Assembly: GCF_018613855.1 (NCBI RefSeq)
Contig: NZ_JAGGPK010000050.1
Coordinates: forward strand, 1 to 64,000
Reading direction: 5' to 3'
DNA from: Arthrobacter sp. ISL-30
GTDB taxonomy: Bacteria > Actinomycetota > Actinomycetes > Actinomycetales > Micrococcaceae
Length of the DNA: 64,000 nucleotides
Position 1 is the first letter of the stretch, and every line of letters starts with the position of its first letter. Under the pieces are notes generated by a model that searched no databases, was not told the origin of the DNA, and worked only from the letters and a program-made list of their open reading frames with translations. Made by a program: the position numbers and the translations under genes. Below, in pieces: positions 26,210 through 34,041 of this stretch.

Positions 26210-26289
26210 GAAACGCTGTCTTCCTCAAAAGGGGGTCAATAAGAGGGGTGGAAAAGGTTCTGAAAACGGGCTCTAGTTGAAACCTCTGG

Positions 26290-27030
26290 CTAGAGGAGTT
26301 CCTTGAGGTCATCTACGACGAACGTCGCGCCAGCCTTGAGCAGTGTTGCGCGGCCCGCCCCCCGGTCCACGCCAATCACCGCCCGGAAGTTCCCCGCGCT
26401 GCCTGCCTGGACTCCGGACACGGCGTCCTCGACCACAATGCAGTCCTCGGCCGGCACGCCCAGCAACTCCGCAGCGAAGTGGAAGGTGGCGGGATGCGGT
26501 TTGCCAGGCAGCCCCTGCTCGGAGGCGACCTGTCCGTCCACCACAACCGGGAAGAATCCGGACAGCCCTGCGGCTTTCAAGACGGCAGGCGCGTTGCGCG
26601 ACGACGAGACAACGGCAAGTTTCAGCCCCTGTTCGACGGCGGCGTGAATGAACTGCACTGAGCCTTCGTAAGGCTCCACGCCCCGGGACTGCACAATGTC
26701 GTTGAAGATGCGATTTTTCCGGTTCCCCAATCCCTGGACGGTCGGGTTAACCGGGTCATCATCCAACGGGCCCTCGGGCAGCACGATTCCGCGTGAGGCC
26801 AGGAAGTCCCTCACCCCATCAAAACGGGGTTTACCGTCAATGAAATCGAAATAATCGCTCTCCCGGTAGCTGTCGCTATGGCCGTTCTCGGCCAGGTAAC
26901 CGTCAAACAGCTCCTGCCAGGCGCGCTCGTGCACAATGGCTGTCGGCGTCAGCACGCCGTCGAGGTCAAACAGCACAGCGGCAGCGTCGGTCCACACCGT
27001 GGGGGTCTCAGTCATGATTCGTTGTTCCAT
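26290..27030 (-). CDS. Beta-phosphoglucomutase-type HAD phosphotransferase
   Basis: A 246-residue HAD-superfamily protein: AAVLFDLDGVLTPTAIVHERAW holds the nucleophile-acid pair DLD, VVSSSRNAPAVLKAAGL motif II, GKPHPATFHFAAELLGVPAEDCIVVEDAVSGVQAGSAGNFRAVIGVDRG motifs III and IV. This type converts beta-glucose-1-phosphate to glucose-6-phosphate, the step after a GH65 phosphorylase. ATG 27030 follows the lacI-type stop directly (TGAATG); ATG 27015 is possible. Confidence 0.87.
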   Translation of the reverse strand: MEQRIMTETPTVWTDAAAVLFDLDGVLTPTAIVHERAWQELFDGYLAENGHSDSYRESDYFDFIDGKPRFDGVRDFLASRGIVLPEGPLDDDPVNPTVQGLGNRKNRIFNDIVQSRGVEPYEGSVQFIHAAVEQGLKLAVVSSSRNAPAVLKAAGLSGFFPVVVDGQVASEQGLPGKPHPATFHFAAELLGVPAEDCIVVEDAVSGVQAGSAGNFRAVIGVDRGAGRATLLKAGATFVVDDLKELL

Positions 27031-28059
27031 TCAGCGTTTGCGGCGCGTGGTCTTGCGTTCAATAAGTTTCGTGTTGAGCAGGTGCTGCGTTGGCTCGTGG
27101 GCGGCGTCCGGGTTCTGCAGCCGGTCAATCAGGAGATTGGCTGCAAAAGCTCCCTGGTCGGCCACAGGCTGGTAGATGGTGCTCAATCCCAAAAACCAGC
27201 TCATGGGGTGGTCGTCAATGCCCACAATGGAGACGTCCTTCGGCGATGACAGGCCGTGCTCCCGGAGCGCCATAAGGGCGCCGAAGGCCGTTTCGTCGCA
27301 ATCCGCGAAAATGGCCGACGGAAGGTTTCGATGGGTAATGAGCTCCATCATGGCCCGCCGTCCGCCTTCGATACTCGAATCTGCGGTGACGACGTGGTCC
27401 GGGTGCACGACGAGGAAATGGTCCGCAAGCGCACGGCGAAAACCACGGAATCTGTCGGTTGGGGTGGACACTGAATGTCCTGTTGACTCCTTACCGGAGA
27501 GGATGGCCAGATCCCAGTGACCCAAGTCCAAGAGGTGCGAGGTGGCCTGCCACGCGGCGTTTTCGTTATTAATACCTACGTCGTCCCACGGTACAGCGTC
27601 CATACCCACGCTCGCCACAGCCAGCCCTGCCGTTGAGACCAAGGCCACTTCCGCAGGGGAAAGGTCCACGTTGAGCAGCAGGATTCCGTCGACCCGCTGC
27701 ACGAGGGCGCTCAGGTCGTTGAAGACCCTTCGCTGCACGCTGGGCTTGTTCCGCAGGCTAATCAGCACCGTGTCGTAGCCACTGTCTGCAAAGACTTCCT
27801 CGGCGGCTTCAACCGCCTGGGCGAAGAACCAGGCGGTTGCAGTGGGAGCGATGATGGCAATGGACCCTGTACTTCCGCCTGCGAGCCGGGCTGCGGCAGA
27901 GGAAGCCTTGTAGCCGAGTTTTGCGGCCGCTTCGGCGACCTTGTGCCGGGCGGACTCGGAGACGTTGGGGAGGTTTCGAAGCGCCCTTGAGACAGTACAA
28001 ATGGACAGCCCGGACAGTACTGCGACGTCCTGGATTGTTGCCCGCTGAGCCCTAGCCAT
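27031..28059 (-). CDS. LacI-family transcriptional regulator
   Basis: A 342-residue repressor: TIQDVAVLSGLSICTVSRALRNLPNVSESARHKVAEAAAKLGY is the LacI helix-turn-helix and hinge, followed by a periplasmic-binding-protein-like sugar domain. It is the first gene of the regulator / beta-phosphoglucomutase / GH65 operon. A perfect LacI-type operator lies 66 bases upstream, so autorepression relieved by a disaccharide or its product is likely. Confidence 0.92.
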   Translation of the reverse strand: MARAQRATIQDVAVLSGLSICTVSRALRNLPNVSESARHKVAEAAAKLGYKASSAAARLAGGSTGSIAIIAPTATAWFFAQAVEAAEEVFADSGYDTVLISLRNKPSVQRRVFNDLSALVQRVDGILLLNVDLSPAEVALVSTAGLAVASVGMDAVPWDDVGINNENAAWQATSHLLDLGHWDLAILSGKESTGHSVSTPTDRFRGFRRALADHFLVVHPDHVVTADSSIEGGRRAMMELITHRNLPSAIFADCDETAFGALMALREHGLSSPKDVSIVGIDDHPMSWFLGLSTIYQPVADQGAFAANLLIDRLQNPDAAHEPTQHLLNTKLIERKTTRRKR

Positions 28060-28124
28060 TCAACACGGCCTCAACCCTTTCTTCATGCGACTACGGAGCG
28101 TCCGGTTGGAGCGCCGAAGAAGAG

Positions 28125-28138
28125 TGTAAGCGCTTACA
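28125..28138. promoter_or_regulatory. LacI-family operator
   Basis: TGTAAGCGCTTACA is a perfect 14-bp palindrome with the central CG pair characteristic of LacI/GalR operators. It is followed by an AT-rich stretch. It lies upstream of the lacI-type gene and is the presumed control site for the GH65 operon. Confidence 0.75.
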
Positions 28139-28262
28139 ATTTTTACAAGCAATGGAGTTTCAACGATGACGGAAATGTGACGCACGCCTCACCACAAGGT
28201 GCGGCTTAAACGCACCACACAGTGGCGCGCACCCGCACCCCCATACGGGAGCGGCGCGCCGC

Positions 28263-28305
28263 CACTTGGGCGGGTTGCGCCACCGAGGTGGGCTGGTTGC
28301 GCCAT
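28263..28305. repeat. Imperfect tandem repeat downstream of the esterase
   Basis: GGGCGGGTTGCGCCACCGAG is followed by GTGGGCTGGTTGCGCCATCC, two imperfect 20-bp copies just after the esterase stop. It may be an intergenic repeat family or a terminator-like element. Confidence 0.45.
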
Positions 28306-28315
28306 CCAGAAAGGG

Positions 28316-28933
28316 TCAGCGAAGCACGTAGTGGCGCAAGAATGTGCTGACGTCGGCCATTTCCGCCGCCTCGATGCGATGCCCCATCCCGGGATAGGTG
28401 CGGGCGGTCAACGCCACGTTTTTCTCCAGCCATTCCCTCGTATAGGCAATGGCCTCACCGTTGATGACCGGATCTGCCACATCCCTTCCCCAGAAGAATG
28501 GAGGGGGGAAATCGAACGAGTCGCTGAGGGCTAGCAGCTCATTCTCAAGGACGAAGCCGGAAAGCCCAACGGTGGCAGCGAAGGCCGAAGGCCGGAGGCG
28601 GAGTAAGGTACTGGCCATGGCCATCCCCTGGGAGTAGCCGAGCAGGCTCACGCTGCTGTGGTTGCCTTTCACTGAATCAATCCATGCCAGCACCTTGCTG
28701 GTTGTCGTGATGACATCGGCAAAGTCGTTGGCGAGGAAATAGTCCAGCAGGAACCAGCCATAGTGGTCGCCGATCACCATAGGACCCCGAAGGGCGGCGC
28801 AGGTGAACTCCTTCGGAAGATCCGGGAAGAGCGTGACCATGCGCTGTTCGTCCGTGCCGTAACCGTGCATCATCACCAGTAGCGGGGTTCCTGCCCGCTC
28901 ATGCTCGGGCTTCGACCAGCCCACCGTTTCCAT
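28316..28933 (-). CDS. Alpha/beta-hydrolase, phospholipase/carboxylesterase family
   Basis: A 205-residue small esterase: LLVMMHGYGTDEQRMVTLFP is the oxyanion region, SLLGYSQGMAMAS the nucleophile elbow (Ser about residue 102), RDVADPVI the Asp and GMGHRIEAAEM the His. The length and motifs match the YpfH/carboxylesterase 2 group that cleaves short-chain esters or thioesters. No signal peptide. It is monocistronic; the partner substrate is unknown. Confidence 0.87.
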   Translation of the reverse strand: METVGWSKPEHERAGTPLLVMMHGYGTDEQRMVTLFPDLPKEFTCAALRGPMVIGDHYGWFLLDYFLANDFADVITTTSKVLAWIDSVKGNHSSVSLLGYSQGMAMASTLLRLRPSAFAATVGLSGFVLENELLALSDSFDFPPPFFWGRDVADPVINGEAIAYTREWLEKNVALTARTYPGMGHRIEAAEMADVSTFLRHYVLR

Positions 28934-29111
28934 TGCCCAAGCCTAACCGGCGGCTCACGGCTGGACGTTGCCGGTTTGGCACATCGGTTCCCCGCCTTTG
29001 CGGTGTTGTTCTGCTCCTCCTGAACCATGTGTTGGAACCTGCCGTGAAAGAATCTCCCTGGGTTTGTCCATCGAGTCTAATAATGTCGTACCCCCTTGGC
29101 ATTCTTGAGTT

Positions 29112-31217
29112 ATGGAGGCAATTCAGCAGCTTGCAGCGCGACCGACCGGTGAAGCCGGCCGCCGCTTTGCTGCCCTACGCCCTCGCGACGAACGCCTCGC
29201 TTCTTCGCCGATTGCATTTGTATCTGATCCACTCGTGTCAGGCTCGACCGGCCTCGGCAGTCCCTTGGAGGTGTTGCGTGAGTGTTCCGCGACCCTGCTG
29301 GATGCTGCGGGGACGGCCGTTGATGAGGTCAGACTCCTGGACGGCGGAGAGGCCGGTGAGTACGCGTGTCTGGTTGAGGAGCTGTCCCGGATCGTTGAGT
29401 TCCTGCAGATCGTTGCCGCGGGGCTCGCGCAACGGGTCCGCCAGGAAGCCCTGGCCAGCCCTGCCTCCGGAATCACAGTCGTTACGTCGGGTGGCTGGGG
29501 CGGGGAGGATACCTCCGCAACCGCCATAGGTTGGCGCAGCAGCGAGACCTCGGCCGCGGCAGGCTCCATTGGAGGTTTGCGCACCAGCGAGACTTCGGCT
29601 CCAGCTGCCACCGGTGGTTGGGGCACCAGCGAGACTGGCACCTCCGAAGGCTCTTGGGGCCGCATTGGCGCGGTCAGTGGTGGTGCCGCTTCGGACAAAG
29701 AGAGCAGGGCGGCGAACAGGGCCGGCGCTGTTTCCGGCGGGGTTCCTGCCCGGGCTTATGGGGTGGGGCCGGGGGCGGCGGAGTTTCGGAACACGGCGGA
29801 GTATTTGCGGGCGTGTTTGCGGATCAGTGCCGGTGAGGCCCGGCGACGCCTGGCCTTGGCCGGGGCGGTCCTGCCCCGCACCGGGCTGACCGGTCAGCCG
29901 ATGCCGCCGGTTCGGGAAGAACTCGCCGAAGCCATGACCACAGGTGCGGTGTCCTCCAAGGCGGCCACCCAGATCACCGTGACCCTGGAGAACATCCGGC
30001 CCCTGACCGATAACGCGACGATGGCCCAGGTGGAGCACTCCCTGACCAGCACCGCGATCGACCATGACCCGGAGTTCCTGGCCAGCGTCGCCAAGCGCTG
30101 GACCAACGCCATCGACCAGGACGGCGGGGAACCCAGCGAAGAGCTGCTGCGCCAGCGCCAAGGGGCCTTCCTGCGCCGGCCCCGCAACGGCCTGCAGCAC
30201 CTGGAAGTATTCGCCACCCCGGACCAGTTCGAACACCTCATCACCGTCATGAACACCGCCACCAACCCCCGCCTCCCCAACACCAGCACCAACACCACCG
30301 GCACCACAGACGCTGCGGTTACGGGCACCGGGGCAGCTACAGCGGAAGCGGCCGGTATGACTGGAGCCGGGGCTGGGTCCACCGCTTCCGGGGGCGAGCA
30401 GGCCGCAACCGGCGATAAGGCTACAGCTCCCGTCTTTTCCGAAAGTGACGGCGTAGCGTCGCTGGACCGGCGCACACGCGCCCAGCGGATGCTTGATGGC
30501 ATCATCGGCGCCTGCAAGATCGCCCTCTCCAGCGGAACCCTGCCCGCCGCAGGAGGCCTCCGACCACAAATCCTGGTCACCATCGGCTACAAAGAACTCC
30601 TCGCTGACCTCAACAACACCACCACCGACGCCAACGGCATGACGGGCACAAACCTGAGCAACACTTGGACCAGCGGCAGCAGCACATGCGTCAACGGCAT
30701 CGCGAGCATCGATATCAACCGCGCAGGCAGCGGCACCGGGACCAGCGGCATCGCGGGTGCAGGCATCGCGGGCGCCGGCATCAACCGAGCCGGTAGCGGC
30801 AGCGGGGTCTTCGCCTTCACCGGTCCCGTGTCGGCCGCGGTGATCCGGAAGATGGCCTGCGACGCCGAACTCCTCCCCGTCGTGATGGGGACCGAAGGCC
30901 AGGTCCTGGACATCGGCCGGACCTCCCGGGTCTTCCCGCCGCACATCCGCAAAGCCATCACCGCCCGCGACCTCGGCTGCGCCTTCCCCGGCTGCACCAT
31001 GCCCGCACCCTGGTGCGAAGCCCACCACATCACCTACTGGTCACACGGCGGAACCACCAGCACCAGCAACGGAACCCTGCTCTGCTCCCACCACCACCAC
31101 CTGATCCACAAAGAACACTGGCAAATCCAGGTCCAAAACGACATCCCCTGGTTCATCCCGCCACCCCACATCGACCCCCAACGAAAACCCAGACGAAACC
31201 ACTACTTCCGGCAATGA
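29112..31217 (+). CDS. DUF222 / HNH-endonuclease protein with low-complexity inserts
   Basis: A 701-residue protein of the DUF222 (13E12 repeat) plus HNH type, common in several copies in Arthrobacter. The DUF222 core runs through NTAEYLRACLRISAGEARRRL and HLEVFATPDQFEHLI. The C-terminal HNH site is CAFPGCTMPAPWCEAHHITYW followed by SNGTLLCSHHHHLIHK, with zinc cysteines and catalytic histidines intact. Three low-complexity inserts interrupt it: about residues 127-184 (four imperfect 14-residue units built on TSETSA), 385-440 (Thr/Gly/Ala) and 505-575 (duplicated NRAGSG and AGAGI). The cellular role of this family is not established; a nuclease is expected from the intact HNH. Confidence 0.87.
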   Translation: MEAIQQLAARPTGEAGRRFAALRPRDERLASSPIAFVSDPLVSGSTGLGSPLEVLRECSATLLDAAGTAVDEVRLLDGGEAGEYACLVEELSRIVEFLQIVAAGLAQRVRQEALASPASGITVVTSGGWGGEDTSATAIGWRSSETSAAAGSIGGLRTSETSAPAATGGWGTSETGTSEGSWGRIGAVSGGAASDKESRAANRAGAVSGGVPARAYGVGPGAAEFRNTAEYLRACLRISAGEARRRLALAGAVLPRTGLTGQPMPPVREELAEAMTTGAVSSKAATQITVTLENIRPLTDNATMAQVEHSLTSTAIDHDPEFLASVAKRWTNAIDQDGGEPSEELLRQRQGAFLRRPRNGLQHLEVFATPDQFEHLITVMNTATNPRLPNTSTNTTGTTDAAVTGTGAATAEAAGMTGAGAGSTASGGEQAATGDKATAPVFSESDGVASLDRRTRAQRMLDGIIGACKIALSSGTLPAAGGLRPQILVTIGYKELLADLNNTTTDANGMTGTNLSNTWTSGSSTCVNGIASIDINRAGSGTGTSGIAGAGIAGAGINRAGSGSGVFAFTGPVSAAVIRKMACDAELLPVVMGTEGQVLDIGRTSRVFPPHIRKAITARDLGCAFPGCTMPAPWCEAHHITYWSHGGTTSTSNGTLLCSHHHHLIHKEHWQIQVQNDIPWFIPPPHIDPQRKPRRNHYFRQ
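29489..29663 (+). repeat. Imperfect 42-bp in-frame repeats inside the DUF222/HNH gene
   Basis: Four successive units of 13-14 codons (GGWGGEDTSATAI, GWRSSETSAAAGSI, GGLRTSETSAPAAT, GGWGTSETGTSEGS) show that this linker grew by duplication. Confidence 0.7.
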
Positions 31218-31626
31218 GACTTCCGGCAATATGACCCGGCCTCTATTAGAGAGCACCTCAGGTGTGGGGACGTCAGCGATGGTGAATGGCAGTGCCAGTG
31301 CCATAAACCACGACGTCCCCTGCCGCGATGACGGGGCGAGGGTGGACGCCGTTACGGAGAAGAGCATGGACGTTGCCCGCCTCATCTCACCAGCTTGCCC
31401 GCCTCAAACCCACCACGTTGCCCACCTCAACCCACCACGTTGCCCGCCTTAACCCACCAGCTTGCCCGCCTCAACCCACCACGTTGCCCGCCTTAACCCA
31501 CCAGGCGGGGATGGTTGGCAACGGCGGCCAGTCGTTGTACGTTGAAGAAAGCAAGCGTACTTAGCATCTCCGGCCACAGAAGAGGACCGCCCAAACAGGT
31601 GGCGGCACGGAAGCAAGGAGCAAGTC
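31218..31626. other. 409-base gap without a supported gene
   Basis: The gap holds no convincing coding sequence. Its middle is a 22-bp tandem repeat (31373-31505) and its last 60 bases hold the leader and AAGGAG ribosome site of the DUF6458 gene. A short open frame through the repeats has repetitive proline-rich translation and is not a gene. Confidence 0.7.
31373..31505. repeat. 22-bp tandem repeat, six copies
   Basis: The unit is TTGCCCGCCTCAACCCACCA plus two bases. Six copies follow one another at 22-23 base spacing, and the last two or three bases vary between copies (AGC, ACG, AGG). Because 22 is not a multiple of three it is not coding. No unique spacers exist, so it is not a CRISPR. 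Confidence 0.85.
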
Positions 31627-31866
31627 ATGAGAATCGGTTCATCTATTGCACTGATCGCCATCGGAGCCATCCTGGCCTTCGCCATTGCCCCGGGAGTCAT
31701 CCCGTTCGTTGACCAGGTCCTCATTGGCTACATCCTGATGGCCGTTGGCGCCCTTGGCCTCATCGTTTCACTGATCATGGCGTCCTCCGAACGTCGCAGG
31801 ATTGTGGAGCACCAAGGACCTGACACCGTCGTCGAACATCGCGACAGGCGCCACAGGGAAATCTAG
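31627..31866 (+). CDS. DUF6458-type small membrane protein
   Basis: A 79-residue protein: MRIGSSIALIAIGAILAFAI and VDQVLIGYILMAVGALGLIVSLIMAS form two membrane helices, and the rest is a basic, Arg/His-rich cytoplasmic tail (EHRDRRHREI). The N-terminal MRIGSSI is characteristic of the small actinobacterial DUF6458 family, of unknown function. AAGGAG lies seven bases before the ATG. Confidence 0.8.
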   Translation: MRIGSSIALIAIGAILAFAIAPGVIPFVDQVLIGYILMAVGALGLIVSLIMASSERRRIVEHQGPDTVVEHRDRRHREI

Positions 31867-31941
31867 CCACTCCGCCTCCTCGGGCTGCGGCCCATGGAGG
31901 CGCCCCCTAACGGGTCGGGCCTTCCTAGATGCCCACGGCCA

Positions 31942-32013
31942 TCCAAGACCCACGCCGCAATCCAGGACGGCACAGCATCCAGGACGCGCACAGCATCCAA
32001 GATCCCCACAGCC
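31942..32013. repeat. Degenerate 17-19 bp tandem repeat, four copies
   Basis: Successive units begin TCCAAGACC, TCCAGGACG, TCCAGGACG and TCCAAGATC and mostly end CACAGC. Not coding and not palindromic. Confidence 0.6.
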
Positions 32014-32138
32014 ATTCAGGGTGCGCGAACCCTCCCGCCTCCCAGCGCCCGAACGCACTCTACCCTCCCCTTTTTCGCTGATTACCACGGGATTCATCAA
32101 CGGCTCAGGACCACATCCCCAGCCGCTCGGGAAGATGA

Positions 32139-32190
32139 TCTTTGTTTGTGTTGTTATTCCTTGACAATCAAACGGAAACAAAGATAGAGT
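32139..32190 (+). promoter_or_regulatory. Promoter and inverted-repeat operator of the fru-pts operon
   Basis: A consensus -35 TTGACA (32161-32166), 18-base spacer and TAGAGT (32185-32190) form a good housekeeping promoter. TCTTTGTTT (32139-32147) and AAACAAAGA (32176-32184) are perfect 9-base inverted repeats flanking the -35, as expected for a DeoR-type repressor site. They lie 70 bases before fruR. Confidence 0.65.
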
Positions 32191-32258
32191 CAATCAATTC
32201 CACATTCTTGTGACGCCTGTCACGGATGTTCCGATTGTCTTTACGCAATGGAGGGTAA

Positions 32259-33056
32259 GTGTTTGCTGAGGAGCGCCAGCAACTGATCGCGGAACTGGTC
32301 AGCGACCGGGGCCGCGTCAGTGTGACGGAGCTCGCCGACCGCTTCAGCATCACCACGGAAACGGTTCGCCGGGACCTCGCAGCCCTCGAAACCGCTGGCA
32401 GCCTTCGTAGGGTCCATGGCGGGGCGGTGCCAACGGATCGTCTCAGCACTCGCGAGGAGAGCATCCTCGAACGGACCATTCAACGCCAGCCGGAGAAAGT
32501 CCGGATTGCCGAGGCTGCTGCAGCCATGATTCCGGACGGCGGGGCGGGGAGCATCCTGCTCGACGGGGGCTCCACCACAGAAGCTGTGGCCGACCTCCTT
32601 GCCCAGAAGGCCTCGCGGAACGGCGCGATGCCAAGCCAGGAACTCCTGGTTATCACCAACGCCATCCCCATTGCCGGCAAGCTGGCCAGTAAAGCCGGAA
32701 TCGCCCTGCAGCTCCTTGGCGGACGCATACGCGGCCTGACCCAGGCCGCCGTCGGGCAGTCCACCGTGGAGGCGGCCTACCGGCTCCGCCCGGACATTGC
32801 GTTCATCGGCGCCAACGGCATCCATCCAAACTTCGGGCTCAGCACTCCCGATCCCGAGGAGGCCGCCGTCAAGGCTGCCTTCGTCCAGTCGGCACGCCGT
32901 GTTGTGGTGCTGGCCGACTCCTCCAAGCTGGACACGGAAACACTGGTCCAGTTCGCCGCCCTGAAAGATCTGGACACTTTGATAACAGACAGCGAACCCT
33001 CCCCCGAACTGTCGGCCGCGCTGGCCGACGCAGGCGTCGACGTGGTGATCGCATGA
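32259..33056 (+). CDS. fruR: DeoR-family transcriptional regulator of fructose use
   Basis: A 265-residue DeoR/GlpR regulator from a GTG start with GGAGGG upstream. The N-terminal EERQQLIAELVSDRGRVSVTELADRFSITTETVRRDLAALETAGSLRRVHGGAV is the DeoR winged helix. The C-terminal sugar-phosphate-sensing domain has ILLDGGSTTEAVADLLA and FIGANGIHPNFGLSTPDPEEAAVKAAFV. It overlaps fruK by four bases (ATGA) and likely represses the whole operon until fructose-1-phosphate appears. Confidence 0.92.
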   Translation: MFAEERQQLIAELVSDRGRVSVTELADRFSITTETVRRDLAALETAGSLRRVHGGAVPTDRLSTREESILERTIQRQPEKVRIAEAAAAMIPDGGAGSILLDGGSTTEAVADLLAQKASRNGAMPSQELLVITNAIPIAGKLASKAGIALQLLGGRIRGLTQAAVGQSTVEAAYRLRPDIAFIGANGIHPNFGLSTPDPEEAAVKAAFVQSARRVVVLADSSKLDTETLVQFAALKDLDTLITDSEPSPELSAALADAGVDVVIA

Positions 33057-34039
33057 TCGTCACGCTCACCGCCAACCCCAGCCTGGATCGCACCGTGGAA
33101 CTCCCGGGGCCTCTTGCCCGCGGAGAAGTCCAGCGCGCCATTGCCGTGCACCAGCAGTCCGGCGGCAAGGGAGTCAACGTCTCCCGCGCCCTGGTCGCTT
33201 CAGGCCTGGAAACCGTCGCGGTCCTCCCGGGCGGGGATACAGACCCTGTCCTTGCTGGGCTGTTCGACGGCGGTGTCCCGTTTGCGGCGCTCCCAATCGG
33301 CGCGCCGCTGCGCAGCAACGTGACGCTCACCGAGCCGGACGGCGTCACCACCAAGATCAACGAACCCGGCCCGGTACTGGACGAGGAACAGCAGGAAGCC
33401 CTGATCGGGCTGCTGCTGGACTGCTCCCGTGGCGCCAGCTGGGTGGTATTGGCAGGATCGCTCCCACCAGGAGTTCCTGCCGACTTCTACGCCACGATCA
33501 CTCGCCGACTCCGGAATCGGGAAGACGGCAGTGAGGCTCCGCTCGTTGCCATCGATTCCTCCGGAGCACCCCTCGCGGCCGCCCTCAGCGGCGACGTCGA
33601 AGGCAAGCCGGACCTCCTGAAGCCCAATGCCGAGGAACTTGCAGAGCTGGCCGTTGCTGCCGGATTTACGGGGGTGGGCACGGCCGAAGAACTTGAAGCG
33701 GATCCGGCCGTCGCCGCGGAAGCCGCGGCCGCCGTCGTCCGTTCCGGCGTCGGTTCCGTCCTGGCGACCCTCGGTTCCAAGGGTGCCGTCCTTGTAACCG
33801 CCGACGGCGCGTGGCTCGCCACGCACCCTCCCATCAAGGCCGTCAGCACTGTTGGTGCCGGCGACTCCTCCCTGGCCGGCTACCTGTTGGCCGCAACCAA
33901 AGGTGGTTCCGCGCAGGACTGCCTTCGTCAAGCAGTGGCACACGGTGCCGCCGCTGCATCCCTGCCGGGCTCCACTGTCCCGGCAGTCCACCAGACAACC
34001 CCCAATGCCGTATCCATCACGGCCCTCCAGAAGGACTAA
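33053..34039 (+). CDS. fruK: 1-phosphofructokinase
   Basis: A 328-residue PfkB-family kinase that phosphorylates fructose-1-phosphate to fructose-1,6-bisphosphate. GGKGVNVSRALVASGLE is the sugar-binding signature, and VSTVGAGDSSLAGYLLAA contains the catalytic GAGD motif with the Asp base. It lies between fruR and the fructose PTS permease gene, with two bases to the latter. Confidence 0.93.
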   Translation: MIVTLTANPSLDRTVELPGPLARGEVQRAIAVHQQSGGKGVNVSRALVASGLETVAVLPGGDTDPVLAGLFDGGVPFAALPIGAPLRSNVTLTEPDGVTTKINEPGPVLDEEQQEALIGLLLDCSRGASWVVLAGSLPPGVPADFYATITRRLRNREDGSEAPLVAIDSSGAPLAAALSGDVEGKPDLLKPNAEELAELAVAAGFTGVGTAEELEADPAVAAEAAAAVVRSGVGSVLATLGSKGAVLVTADGAWLATHPPIKAVSTVGAGDSSLAGYLLAATKGGSAQDCLRQAVAHGAAAASLPGSTVPAVHQTTPNAVSITALQKD

Positions 34040-34041
34040 CA

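Larger units (their letters stand above)
31867..32258. other. 392-base intergenic region before the fru cluster
   Basis: No gene is supported. The first half holds a degenerate repeat of about 18 bases (31942-32013) based on TCCAGGACGCGCACAGCA. The last 120 bases carry the fruR promoter and inverted repeat described separately. Confidence 0.65.

Noticed and set aside
29238..31028. 596-codon minus-strand frame opposite the DUF222/HNH gene
   Set aside because: Gly/Ala-rich shadow of low-complexity codons; the plus-strand HNH site is unambiguous.
29112..31217. Mobile element or homing endonuclease
   Set aside because: No terminal repeats, target duplication or intron/intein context; DUF222/HNH genes are ordinary chromosomal paralogues in this group.
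31373..31505. Possible CRISPR array
   Set aside because: The 22-bp units are contiguous, without unique spacers, and no cas genes are near.
33811..34041. N-terminal extension of the fructose PTS protein
   Set aside because: It overlaps fruK in another frame, and GTG 34042 has a ribosome site and the family N-terminus.
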